The notes under the pieces are model-generated. The model saw only the letters and a list, made by a program, of their open reading frames with translations, made no database searches and was not told the DNA's origin. DNA of 23,010 bases from Elusimicrobiota bacterium (GTDB lineage: Bacteria; Elusimicrobiota; Elusimicrobia; Elusimicrobiales; Elusimicrobiaceae), in NCBI GenBank assembly GCA_023393825.1, contig JAEXBW010000032.1, positions 1 through 23,010 of the forward strand. The letters are read 5' to 3'. Positions within the stretch are counted from its first letter, which is position 1. Every line of letters starts with the position of its first letter. This document shows, piece after piece, positions 1-8,219 of the stretch. Both the position numbers and the translations under genes were made by a program.

Positions 1-3000
1 ATTTTAAGGGGTTGGCGGCCTCGGTAAAACCTACTCTGTCCGTATCCCATATTGAAGGCGAAGAGGCAAGGGAAGAAGACGGCCCCTGTCCCGCTTTATC
101 TTTATAAGCGGAAAGAAGATTTTTGTAGTTTTTAGCAAGCTCGGGATATTCTTTTAAAAATTCCTCTTGAGAAAATTTAGGGTCCGCAAATTTACTTTTA
201 AGCGTGGCGGAAATAAATTTACGCAACTGCGGCAAAGAGGCAAAAAAGCTGTTTCCATCCCCGCCCATGTGTGCAACGCCTACCACTTTGCCATTGTTGC
301 CAAGCTGCACCAGCGGACCGCCGCTTGTGCCGTGGCCTGTTTCGGGGTAAAGTTTATAAACGGGTTCTGCGCCTTTTCCAAAACTAAATTTGGCGTCTTC
401 TAAGGTAATTTCCATATTACGCAGCCATTTGTCTTTGGGATATCCCGCCGCAAGCAGCGTTTCGTTAATGGAAGGTTCTCTAAAGGATAATTCAAGAGGT
501 ATTTTTTCTTCCAAAAACCCTTTTTCAGGCAGGATGAGCGCAAAGTCGTACCCGCGGGTAATCATAGACCTTGCAAAAACTTTACCAAAGGATAATATAC
601 CCTCTTTGTCTAAAATCTCCACCATCTCATCGTCGCGCACCACATGCGCGGCAGTTACAATCATCGGCAGTCCGCGGTACTTTATATAAAACCCGCTGCC
701 GCCAGACTTATCGCTCCTGCGGGTAATTTTAAATGTAGCCTGCTCTACTTTATCTACAATATCGGCGTTTGCCTGCGCGGACAAGAGATTGACCCCTACA
801 GATAAATCAGGAGGAGTATTAAACCTTGCTTTTTTAGGCAATATTAACCCGCCTGAAGATATGTGAGCGGAGATAAGATTATTATAATTCTTTACAAAAT
901 CGGGATAGGAGGGCAGCCATTGCACTCTGTTAACAGGGTCAAGAATCATCTCTCTTGCAAGGGAAGTCATAAAACTTCTTAAGGTTTTAAGGCCTATAAA
1001 TAAAGCATTTTCCTGATTGTAGGTTAAGGCATAAGCAACTCCCGCGACGCGCGTGTTTAAATCCCCCACAAGCAAAGGCCCGCCGCTGCTGCCGTATGTA
1101 AGGTTATCGGCGGTGGTTCTGTAAAGCGGCGCCTTGCTGGCGGGTAAATTATAATTATTTTCAAAAACAGTAAGTACGCTTCTTGCATACTCTTTTCCGC
1201 TGGGGAAACCCAAAGCCATAACAGGCTGCATAACTTCAGGTTCCTTTAATGATAACTGAAACGGCATCCTGCCCTGCAAAAAGGACGGCTTAACAAAAAT
1301 GGCCGCTAAATCCATCGCGGGAGAAAAAACAGACTTTAAAACAACCCCTGTCGTTTTCTGTCCGTTGCTGTCTTGAATATATACAAATTTATTTTCCCGC
1401 ACTACGTGGCCTGCGGTTATAACAACAGGCATACCGCGGTAATTTAAAAGAAATCCGCTGCCAATATCTCCCTCGGAGCGGGAAATTTTAAAAGAAGCTT
1501 TTTCCTGCTGAGAAGGTGTAAGAAAATCGTTTAAAATACTGCCTTTGCGGGGCGGGAATATCATCTTTGAGTTTAAAGACATTAATGATATTTTGTAGTA
1601 GTTTTCAAAAGCTTTCTGCGGCATTAGCATGGCATTGTTAAAAGCAATAGCTCTGTTGCCAAGGTTTAACATATTAACAACCTGTTTAATACCGACTGTA
1701 TTTTGGCCTAAAGCCTTTAAGGTTTCAACAGGAGCCAAAACATTTTGCGCCGCGCTGCCCAAAAGGCTTTGCGCCGCACCCTCAAACCCGCTTGCCCCGT
1801 TTGCGGAATAGGTAAGGCCTACTTTGCCCGAGGCCTGCAAAAAGCCCATATTATGGAAGGTTAAATTTTCGCCTAAAGAAAGGCCCGTGCCTGTATGCAC
1901 AAAGTCAAAACCGCGCTGTTTAAGCCCGCGGTAAACGGTATTTTTAAAAGTGTATTCCTGCGCGAAAGCTTCATTCTGCGCAAGCTGTAAGCCGCGCGAT
2001 TTATCGGCGGAATACATATACTTTCTGGGCAGGGTATAAGGCGCGTCGGCCGCGCTTTGCGCCGCTGTTTGCGCGCTTTTTTGCGAGGCAGAAACTTTTG
2101 CAGGCAGTTTTTTTGCTTTATATTTAGACGCAACTTTAGTCTGCAACAATTTTTCCTGCTGAGTCAATAAATCTTTGGAGTAAACATTAAAACCGTTTTT
2201 ATACTCTTGCGCGCTTATATAAGAAGGTATCGCGCCGCCCTTTGATAAATCCGTAAGCCCTACGCTAACCGCTTTATTAATATCTTTTGAAATTCTGCCT
2301 ATATTACCGTGTGAGGAAGCGGTATAGTGAGAAGACGCAAAAAACTCTTTTGAGGCAACTCCTTCCACGGTGTTAAGCCCGCCTTTAGCGGCTGTCTTGG
2401 CGGCGGAGCGGTATACGGCGTTTTTATAAACATAATTTGCCGTACTCATTGAGTTTTTACCCGCCAGATATTTAAGCGCGCTATACTGCACCTGCGCTCT
2501 TTTAACCATTGCTGGCATATTAACTATAAGTTTTTTACTGCCTTTAAAAAGGTTTATTACGCCCGCCCAAATCTTATCGCTGTTCTTTGCCGCGCCCTTT
2601 GTTATTGCGCCGAGTATAAAGACATTTGTAACGGCTTCGGCGGGGCGGTCTTTAAAGTTAAACATACTCTTCCAAAAGCCTTCAATTTCCTGCTCGTTAT
2701 TTTGGAATGCGATATCGGAATAAAAACCCTCGTCGCTAATCACTTTTACGGGGGATGCGCCCTTATATCCCATTAAGGCGACATAAGTTTTACCCAGTTC
2801 GTTTTTAAGTGCGGCGCGGAGTTCTTGGTCAATTTCGGAGTCTTTGTTTAGTGCAAAATAATCGTTGTTAATGCGGTCCGCCATATATAAACGCAAGGCG
2901 GCTTTTTCCGTCGCGGGCAAATCGGACTTAAGGGCAAGGTTGGCAAGCGCAATATCTCTGTGGCAGGTTACCATTGCGGCGGAAGGCAAAGGCGCGGTAA

Positions 3001-4051
3001 GCAAAAATTTAAATGCGTCTTTCCAGTCGTCGCGGGCGGAATAAAACTCCCCGTACATTCTTATTGCCGATGAAAGTTGTGCGGGCTGCTTAACTTCCGC
3101 AGCGGCATATAAGTAAATTGTTTTTATATCTTTTTTGCCGCTGCTTTGCTGTTTGTACATCTCGTTAACTACCGCAGGTGCTTTGGGTGTTCTGTACTGG
3201 CGGAAGGGCTTTTTGCCGCCCTTAAACGCCGCGCATACGCCGCCGCCAAAACCGTCTTTATGCGTGCAGGTTTCTTTTATCCACTGGTAGCTGTTATCAA
3301 ATGCTTTTACAAGCGCAAAAGGGTCCACATAACCTGAGGTTACTTTAGTTATCGGGTTTGATTGTTTGGCAAGTTTATTTATTATTTCTTCAAAATAAAC
3401 CTTGCCGCCTCTATCCGCCAAGACGGGCGCGGCATACTGCATAAAATTAACTTTTGCTTCCTCTCCCGTGTTCTCGTCCGTCATAGCGGAAGATATTTTG
3501 GAAAGTTTTACAAGCTCGGGATTATAGCTGTTTAAAAACAACATCGCATTGCCTGTTTTATCGCTGTCGCATTTATCAAGCTTGCCCACGCAGTTGTTAT
3601 ACTGGGTTCTGTAAAGAGTGCTTATTTTGTAGTAAAAATCTCTGTTTGTTAACTCCGCGTTAAACCAAATAATCGGCAATACCGCGCTGTATATTGTGGA
3701 GTGCAGCTCCTGCGAAGTTCTTGCCTTGCCCGCCGCCACATTATAAAAACTTGCTATAAAAGCATTTGCGGTTTTATTAAAATCGTCACGCTGTTGTTTG
3801 GTTTTTAAACCCGTGGCATTTAGTTTTAATATACGGTCCGCGGCAAATTTTAAATCTGCGGAAAATTTAAGGTCGCTCTGCATTTTTGCAGATATCAATG
3901 GTTTTACGACGCGCGTATTATCCTGCACGGCAACATACTGCTGACGATTGTAATTCATTATCTCGTTAGCAACCTGCCCGAAACCCTGCCCGTACACAAG
4001 GCAAAGTATAAGGATTGTTGAGGTAAATTTTCTGTACGCGCTATTAATCAT
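1..4051 (-). CDS. Secreted multidomain protein with two tandem trypsin-like serine protease units (partial, C-terminus outside window)
   Basis: An uninterrupted reading frame of 1350 codons runs leftward from an ATG at 4051 off the window edge. The N-terminus (basic MINSAYRK, then a hydrophobic stretch to about residue 22) reads as an export signal. Residues about 30-850 match no family I recognise; they include close cysteine pairs at 154/161 and 262/273 that could form disulfides. Two chymotrypsin-fold protease units follow. Unit 1 has TAGH (His882), MDLA (Asp914) and GSSGGP (Ser989). Unit 2 has TAAH (His1136), YDFA (Asp1169) and GTSGGP (Ser1243). Both triads are intact, so active peptidases of the trypsin_2/DegP-like type are likely, acting outside the cytoplasm. 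Each unit ends in a similar helical tail containing YPxxxKNYxNLxSA (from Tyr1049 and Tyr1302). There is no Shine-Dalgarno sequence; a promoter-like -10 box lies only 6 bases before the ATG. The substrate is unknown. Confidence 0.88.
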   Translation of the reverse strand, partial: MINSAYRKFTSTILILCLVYGQGFGQVANEIMNYNRQQYVAVQDNTRVVKPLISAKMQSDLKFSADLKFAADRILKLNATGLKTKQQRDDFNKTANAFIASFYNVAAGKARTSQELHSTIYSAVLPIIWFNAELTNRDFYYKISTLYRTQYNNCVGKLDKCDSDKTGNAMLFLNSYNPELVKLSKISSAMTDENTGEEAKVNFMQYAAPVLADRGGKVYFEEIINKLAKQSNPITKVTSGYVDPFALVKAFDNSYQWIKETCTHKDGFGGGVCAAFKGGKKPFRQYRTPKAPAVVNEMYKQQSSGKKDIKTIYLYAAAEVKQPAQLSSAIRMYGEFYSARDDWKDAFKFLLTAPLPSAAMVTCHRDIALANLALKSDLPATEKAALRLYMADRINNDYFALNKDSEIDQELRAALKNELGKTYVALMGYKGASPVKVISDEGFYSDIAFQNNEQEIEGFWKSMFNFKDRPAEAVTNVFILGAITKGAAKNSDKIWAGVINLFKGSKKLIVNMPAMVKRAQVQYSALKYLAGKNSMSTANYVYKNAVYRSAAKTAAKGGLNTVEGVASKEFFASSHYTASSHGNIGRISKDINKAVSVGLTDLSKGGAIPSYISAQEYKNGFNVYSKDLLTQQEKLLQTKVASKYKAKKLPAKVSASQKSAQTAAQSAADAPYTLPRKYMYSADKSRGLQLAQNEAFAQEYTFKNTVYRGLKQRGFDFVHTGTGLSLGENLTFHNMGFLQASGKVGLTYSANGASGFEGAAQSLLGSAAQNVLAPVETLKALGQNTVGIKQVVNMLNLGNRAIAFNNAMLMPQKAFENYYKISLMSLNSKMIFPPRKGSILNDFLTPSQQEKASFKISRSEGDIGSGFLLNYRGMPVVITAGHVVRENKFVYIQDSNGQKTTGVVLKSVFSPAMDLAAIFVKPSFLQGRMPFQLSLKEPEVMQPVMALGFPSGKEYARSVLTVFENNYNLPASKAPLYRTTADNLTYGSSGGPLLVGDLNTRVAGVAYALTYNQENALFIGLKTLRSFMTSLAREMILDPVNRVQWLPSYPDFVKNYNNLISAHISSGGLILPKKARFNTPPDLSVGVNLLSAQANADIVDKVEQATFKITRRSDKSGGSGFYIKYRGLPMIVTAAHVVRDDEMVEILDKEGILSFGKVFARSMITRGYDFALILPEKGFLEEKIPLELSFREPSINETLLAAGYPKDKWLRNMEITLEDAKFSFGKGAEPVYKLYPETGHGTSGGPLVQLGNNGKVVGVAHMGGDGNSFFASLPQLRKFISATLKSKFADPKFSQEEFLKEYPELAKNYKNLLSAYKDKAGQGPSSSLASSPSIWDTDRVGFTEAANPLK
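47..739 (-). repeat. Protease unit 2 of an internal protein-level duplication
   Basis: Residues about 1105-1335 repeat the layout of the preceding unit: opening KITRRSDKSGGSGF, triad His1136/Asp1169/Ser1243, then a tail with YPELAKNYKNLLSA. The reading frame continues past the left window edge with a Ser/Gly/Pro-containing linker, so a third unit could follow; this cannot be decided here. Confidence 0.75.
752..1498 (-). repeat. Protease unit 1 of an internal protein-level duplication
   Basis: This stretch covers residues about 852-1100 of the secreted protease: a domain opening KISRSEGDIGSGF, triad His882/Asp914/Ser989, then a helical tail with YPDFVKNYNNLISA. The corresponding landmarks in the second unit lie 253-255 residues further on, so the whole domain plus tail was duplicated. 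The two copies have diverged strongly at residue level, which points to an old duplication. Confidence 0.75.
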
Positions 4052-4057
4052 AATAAA

Positions 4058-4086
4058 ATAATATAGTTTTATTCGTCTGACTGCAA
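4058..4086 (-). promoter_or_regulatory. Candidate promoter of the tandem-protease gene, very close to its ATG
   Basis: Read on the minus strand, TTGCAG (4086-4081) and TATTAT (4063-4058) are separated by 17 bases. Only 6 bases lie between the -10 box and the ATG at 4051, so a normal transcription start would fall on or next to the A of the start codon, giving a leaderless mRNA. This is a motif match by eye only. Confidence 0.4.
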
Positions 4087-4095
4087 GGGACTTAT

Positions 4096-4114
4096 GACCT
4101 AAGCCCCTTAGGTC
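4096..4114. promoter_or_regulatory. Perfect inverted repeat in the divergent spacer (operator or attenuator/terminator-like)
   Basis: GACCTAAG and CTTAGGTC form a perfect 8-bp stem with a 3-base loop; on the plus strand it is followed by five Ts. It lies between two divergently transcribed genes and just upstream of the candidate -35 box of the plus-strand gene. It could be an operator for a dimeric regulator, or a short intrinsic terminator that blocks read-through into the plus-strand gene. The position fits either reading. Confidence 0.45.
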
Positions 4115-4117
4115 TTT

Positions 4118-4147
4118 TTGCCCTTATTGTTATGGTACTTTTAAAAT
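4118..4147 (+). promoter_or_regulatory. Candidate promoter for the nucleotidase-like/barrel gene
   Basis: TTGCCC (4118-4123) and TAAAAT (4142-4147) are separated by 18 bases and lie about 40 bases upstream of the ATG at 4187. The leader is T-rich and shows no clear Shine-Dalgarno sequence. This is a motif match only. Confidence 0.35.
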
Positions 4148-4186
4148 GGTAACATTCCTAAGTAAATCTTCTTTTTTTGGTAAATT

Positions 4187-7144
4187 ATGAACTTTTTGCA
4201 AAAAATACTGCTTTTTTCGGCATTTTTTACTGTTTCCTCGGCGGCCTTTGCGCAAGAGGGGCCTTCGGTAAGAGTTGTTTATTTTTCCGACGAATACAGC
4301 ATAGGTTCCAATCTTCAAAATGCTTTCCAAGATGTTTTACTTAAAGGCGGCACGCTTTACACCATAGACAGGGTGGAAAAGCTGCCCACGCTATTTAACG
4401 GCAACTCTTACATTTTAAACCTACCCCCCGATATAGAAGATTCCTCTTTGGAAGAAACCAATGTCTACTACAAAAGCATAGGCAAAAAAGAAGCCGTTAT
4501 AACAGGCTCTTCGCTTATGGTGCAAAGCCCTTCTTTTGACAAGAACATAAAAGAAGCCCTGCTTAAAACCGCGCAGGACGGCGCTTCCGCCAAAAGCTAT
4601 GTGGCGGCTGATATGATTTCCGCCCGTACGGGCCTTTTGGCATTAAACACGGGCGGCACTTTGGAAGTGCTTTCCACCGATATAGGCCGCTTAAAAGGCA
4701 GCTGGGTACCCGCCGTGCTGGTAAATTACCATCTTTATAAGGGTTTGGATAAAAGCGTAGTTTCGATATTTGAAAAGCCTTTAGGCGGCATCGGCGCGTG
4801 GAGCGACGCCGTGGCGGATATAACAAAGCAGGAAAAAGAAAAACCTTTAATTATAAGCACGGGCGGATATTACCCTTACGAAAGTTTGGCACAGCAGCCG
4901 CAGTTTTTTGCCGATTACTGGAAAGAGCTTAAAGCAGACGCGCTTGCCGTTAACCCCAAAGACATAGAATTTTTACTTTCCGTCCAAAAAGAAACGCAGG
5001 ATATTCCCCCGCTCTTGGCCTCTAATATAGAACCTGAAGCCGCAGACACGCCAAACCCTTTTGTAAAAACGCTTTTGATAGAACGCGGCGGCGTTAAAAC
5101 AGGCATATTTTCCCTCGTGCAGGAGGCTCCGCTACGCGCGGCCGACGGCAAAAACATTCCTTTTAAAGTAACAGACGCCACGCTTGCCGCGCAGCAGGCG
5201 GTAAACGATTTACGTTTTAAAGATAAAGCCGATTTTATTATTTTAGTTTCCCACCTTGACGATATGGAACTTAATAAAATCTTCCAAAACGTGTACGGCG
5301 TGGATATGGTTATAACCGCGCAGAGGAAAGATAATTCTTCCCTTAGAAAGCACAAAATAGAGCTGGAAGACTGGAACAGAGAAAGGCATTCCACCCCCGC
5401 ATATATCTCCGCCAATAACGGCTATGTTTTGGGCGATACGCGCATCACTTTTAAACAAAATTCAGGCGGGCTTACGCCTTCTTTGATAGAAGACGGCACA
5501 CCGCGCGACTTATATTACAACAATACCTTTTCCAACCGTTTTTACGCCGTAAACAAGCAGCTTTTCAGCGGTATTACAAAACAAGGCGGGGAAATTTTGC
5601 CAAGCGCAAAAAAGGTTTCCGCCTACGGGCAGGAAAGATACCTTTCCTATACTCCGCTGGAGTTTTTTAATATGGCGGCAGCGATAATAAAAAAACAGAC
5701 AAAGAGCGAAGTTTCTTTAGTAAAAATTCTGCCGTTTAACGAACAGTTTTTAGGTAATCTTACCGAGGAAGAAGTTAAAAAATGGCTTGGCGCGGACGAC
5801 CCCGTTGTTAACGCCGCAATTAAAGGCGACACCCTTAAAAAGATTTTAAAATATGCGGACTTCAACCCCGTATTTAACGGCAATACAACCGATTATTCCC
5901 TTTCCGTTTCGCTTGCCTGTGCGGGCGTTACAAAAGAAGATGACAAATATAAAATAAACGCGCTAAGCGTAAATGATGACGAGTTTTATTATGTGTCCTT
6001 CCCCGCCTCTCTTATGCAAGAGCGCTTTATCCCGCCCGAAGTAAAAAATAATATTTTTATCCGCAAGGAAGCCCCCTTAAAACTCCATGGCGTTGTGGTG
6101 GATTATCTTAAAAAAATAAAAGAATCAAACAAAAGAGCGGCGGCCACTTTGTTTGACGCTTATATGCAGGATTATAACTTCCGCAAAGAAAATAACCTCC
6201 CCCCGCAGGACGAAATTACGCAGCAGCTGGACCTTAAAATGCAGGATATAGGCCCGCAAGCCGTGCAGGAATATTTTGAGGAAGAAAACGGCGGGGAATA
6301 TACCAAAGAACTTTTTGCGCTTATGGAAAACCGCCCGCAAGTGTACGGACAGTGGAGATATAACCTTAAAAATCTTTCTTTACAGGCCACCAGCACAGAG
6401 GTTAAAAACGCGCAGTACTATCAAAACTTTTCCAACAGCCGTTTAACTTCCGACAGCCAAAAAGTTTTGCAGGGCAGGCTTAACGCCGCGGCGGAATATT
6501 ATAAAGACAGAATACGCTGGAATAATAATTTACTTTTGGAATACGGCCGCGTAAGTTTGCGCAGTTATTCGGGAACAAAATCCGCCAACGAAAGTATGGA
6601 TAAAATTTCCCTCTCCACCGATTACACCTATAAATGTATAGACGTAAAAGATACTTTAGGCGGCTTTTTGCTGGGTCCTTTTTTAAGCTTGGGTTATGAT
6701 ACCGAGTTTACCCGCCCCGTTGATTCCCCCCGCTACAAAGCCCTGCGCGGCAAAGGCGGCATAAGACTGTTTGAAGGTAAATACCTTAAAGATTTATACC
6801 TTGCCCTCGCACCTGAAGTTGATTTTACTTATGCCACGCCCAGCAATAAATACGCGTGGGAATTTGGCGTAAAAGTGGAGCAGCCCGTAAACACAAATAC
6901 CAAGGCAATTTACCGCGCTATGGTAAGGGACTTTTTTGTAGCGGATAATAAAAACAATACGGATTATTCTTACGAAATAGAACTTGATACCCGTCTGGAA
7001 ACTGAAGTCTGGCGCAAGTTTGCCGTCGCGCCTTTTATAACCTACTATCAGGCAAAAGCAAAAGGTTTCAACCAAACGGGCAGCAACCTTTACATAGGCG
7101 TATCTTTATCTTACTCCAGACTTTTCAAACGCCTTCCTTTTTAA
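4187..7144 (+). CDS. Exported degenerate 5'-nucleotidase-like protein with C-terminal outer-membrane barrel-like region
   Basis: 985 residues with a clear signal peptide cleaved near AFA|Q (residue 23). Residues 27-156 are unassigned. From about 157 the layout of UshA-type metallophosphoesterases is visible: LEVLSTDIG (157-167) where LTILHTNDxHG is expected, LGGIGAWSDAV (199-209), LIISTGG (221-227) for the GD motif, NPKDIE (256-261) for GNHE, ILVSHLDD (352-359) and VITAQRK (375-381) for GHxH. A 5'-nucleotidase C-terminal-like part follows (ILPFNEQ at 514-520, then GDTLKKILKYAD at 547-558). The first His, the GD Asp, the GNHE His and the GHxH pair are all lost, so hydrolase activity is unlikely. 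After a charged helical linker (about 630-715), residues about 720-985 alternate polar and hydrophobic strands and end in LFKRLPF. The terminal Phe fits an outer-membrane barrel. The barrel assignment is inference. Confidence 0.8.
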   Translation: MNFLQKILLFSAFFTVSSAAFAQEGPSVRVVYFSDEYSIGSNLQNAFQDVLLKGGTLYTIDRVEKLPTLFNGNSYILNLPPDIEDSSLEETNVYYKSIGKKEAVITGSSLMVQSPSFDKNIKEALLKTAQDGASAKSYVAADMISARTGLLALNTGGTLEVLSTDIGRLKGSWVPAVLVNYHLYKGLDKSVVSIFEKPLGGIGAWSDAVADITKQEKEKPLIISTGGYYPYESLAQQPQFFADYWKELKADALAVNPKDIEFLLSVQKETQDIPPLLASNIEPEAADTPNPFVKTLLIERGGVKTGIFSLVQEAPLRAADGKNIPFKVTDATLAAQQAVNDLRFKDKADFIILVSHLDDMELNKIFQNVYGVDMVITAQRKDNSSLRKHKIELEDWNRERHSTPAYISANNGYVLGDTRITFKQNSGGLTPSLIEDGTPRDLYYNNTFSNRFYAVNKQLFSGITKQGGEILPSAKKVSAYGQERYLSYTPLEFFNMAAAIIKKQTKSEVSLVKILPFNEQFLGNLTEEEVKKWLGADDPVVNAAIKGDTLKKILKYADFNPVFNGNTTDYSLSVSLACAGVTKEDDKYKINALSVNDDEFYYVSFPASLMQERFIPPEVKNNIFIRKEAPLKLHGVVVDYLKKIKESNKRAAATLFDAYMQDYNFRKENNLPPQDEITQQLDLKMQDIGPQAVQEYFEEENGGEYTKELFALMENRPQVYGQWRYNLKNLSLQATSTEVKNAQYYQNFSNSRLTSDSQKVLQGRLNAAAEYYKDRIRWNNNLLLEYGRVSLRSYSGTKSANESMDKISLSTDYTYKCIDVKDTLGGFLLGPFLSLGYDTEFTRPVDSPRYKALRGKGGIRLFEGKYLKDLYLALAPEVDFTYATPSNKYAWEFGVKVEQPVNTNTKAIYRAMVRDFFVADNKNNTDYSYEIELDTRLETEVWRKFAVAPFITYYQAKAKGFNQTGSNLYIGVSLSYSRLFKRLPF

Positions 7145-7176
7145 CGCGCCGCGCAAACCGCGCACGATATATTTAG

Positions 7177-7182
7177 TAGAAT
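7177..7182 (+). promoter_or_regulatory. -10-like box close to the rnhB start
   Basis: TAGAAT lies 6 bases before the ATG at 7189, the same spacing seen at two other starts in the window. No convincing -35 box is present at 16-18 bases upstream and no Shine-Dalgarno sequence precedes the ATG. Support is weak. Confidence 0.25.
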
Positions 7183-7188
7183 ATTTTT

Positions 7189-7836
7189 ATGACTCTTACC
7201 GAGTTTGACAAAAACATTTCCGCACAAAACCCGTCTTTAACCCTTGTCGGAGTAGACGAGGCAGGCCGCGGCCCTTTAGCGGGGCCTGTGGTTGCCGCCG
7301 CGTGTTATATACCGCCGCAGCTTTACAATCACGAAGTTATGGCGCAGATAAACGACAGCAAAAAACTTACCCCTTTAAAACGCCAAAAAATATTTAATGT
7401 TCTCCAAACCCTGCCTATAGTTTACTGCACGGGCTTTTCCACGGGCGAGGAAATTGACCGTATAAATATTTTGCAGGCCACCTTTGCCGCCATGCGCCGC
7501 GCGCTGGCTAAATTTGAAGATAAACAAATTATCGCCCTTATAGACGGCAATCATACCATACCCGCGTTAAAACACAGCCAAAAGGCGATTATAGACGGCG
7601 ACGCTTTATCTTTAAGCATAGCCGCCGCCAGCATAATAGCCAAAGTTACAAGAGATAATTTTATGGAAGTTATAGACAAGCAATATCCCGTTTACTGCTT
7701 TGCCGCGCATAAAGGTTATGGCACAAAGCAGCATATAGAAGCTTTAAAAAAATACGGGCCGTGCAAAGAACACAGGAAAACTTTTGAACCTGTTTCCTCC
7801 ATTTGCTGCGGGCTTTTTAGCGGGGATAAATGTTAA
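7189..7836 (+). CDS. rnhB: Ribonuclease HII
   Basis: 215 residues, normal length for RNase HII, which nicks the RNA strand of RNA/DNA hybrids and starts removal of misincorporated ribonucleotides. The catalytic signature DEAGRGPLAGPVV (23-35) supplies Asp23 and Glu24; Asp119 in ALIDG and Asp156 in AKVTRD complete the usual four acidic residues. DSKKL (56-60), HKGYGT (174-179) and HRKTFEPV near the C-terminus are also family hallmarks. It is the first gene of a tight plus-strand run and its stop codon overlaps the next gene's start (ATGTTAA), the usual rnhB-yraN arrangement. The ATG at 7189 leaves a 44-base gap after the preceding gene. Confidence 0.97.
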   Translation: MTLTEFDKNISAQNPSLTLVGVDEAGRGPLAGPVVAAACYIPPQLYNHEVMAQINDSKKLTPLKRQKIFNVLQTLPIVYCTGFSTGEEIDRINILQATFAAMRRALAKFEDKQIIALIDGNHTIPALKHSQKAIIDGDALSLSIAAASIIAKVTRDNFMEVIDKQYPVYCFAAHKGYGTKQHIEALKKYGPCKEHRKTFEPVSSICCGLFSGDKC

Positions 7837-8195
7837 CGCAAAAACGCCAATACGGCAACGCGGCGGAAGACCTTGCCGCAGATTACCTTAAACAAAACGG
7901 CTACAAAATTATAGAGCGCAATTACGCCTGCAAAACGGGCGAGATAGATATAATAGCGCAAAAGGGCGGTTGCCTTATTTTTGCGGAAGTTAAAGCGCGT
8001 TCCACACAGGCCTTCGGCGGGCCTGTGGGCGCTGTTACGGCCGCCAAACAAAAAAGAGTGGCCAATACCGCCATGTGCTATATAAAAGAGAAAAAGCCTA
8101 AATTTGACAGTTTAATGTTTGATATAATAGCCGTACTGGACGGTAAAGCGCAGCATATACAAAACGCTTTTGTCCCCAACAATTTTACGCTGTAA
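7830..8195 (+). CDS. yraN: UPF0102 / YraN family endonuclease-like protein
   Basis: 121 residues, the standard size of the YraN family, which has a Holliday-junction-resolvase-like (restriction endonuclease) fold. The diagnostic residues are visible: an N-terminal Gly-Asn-x-x-Glu (GNAAEDLA, 9-16), GEIDIIA (37-43) and FAEVKAR (51-57), which together form the D/E...D...ExK metal site of this superfamily. The cellular role is not well settled; association with rnhB suggests nucleic acid maintenance. It overlaps rnhB by 7 bases, implying translational coupling, with a GGGGA stretch just upstream that could serve as ribosome binding site. Confidence 0.93.
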   Translation: MLTQKRQYGNAAEDLAADYLKQNGYKIIERNYACKTGEIDIIAQKGGCLIFAEVKARSTQAFGGPVGAVTAAKQKRVANTAMCYIKEKKPKFDSLMFDIIAVLDGKAQHIQNAFVPNNFTL

Positions 8196-8204
8196 AAAAT
8201 AAAT

Positions 8205-8213
8205 GAGAGGTGG
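8205..8213 (+). promoter_or_regulatory. Ribosome binding site of punA
   Basis: GAGAGGTGG ends 6 bases before the ATG at 8220 and fixes that start. It stands out because several neighbouring genes show no Shine-Dalgarno sequence at all. Confidence 0.7.
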
Positions 8214-8219
8214 ATATTT

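Noticed and set aside
4915..5415. A 166-residue open frame on the minus strand
   Set aside because: It is antisense to the 985-residue exported protein; Ser/Ala-rich composition mirrors the sense codons.
7145..7170. GC-rich GCGC...GCGC segment after the pseudo-nucleotidase gene as a terminator
   Set aside because: The stem is only about 4 bp and is not followed by a T-run.
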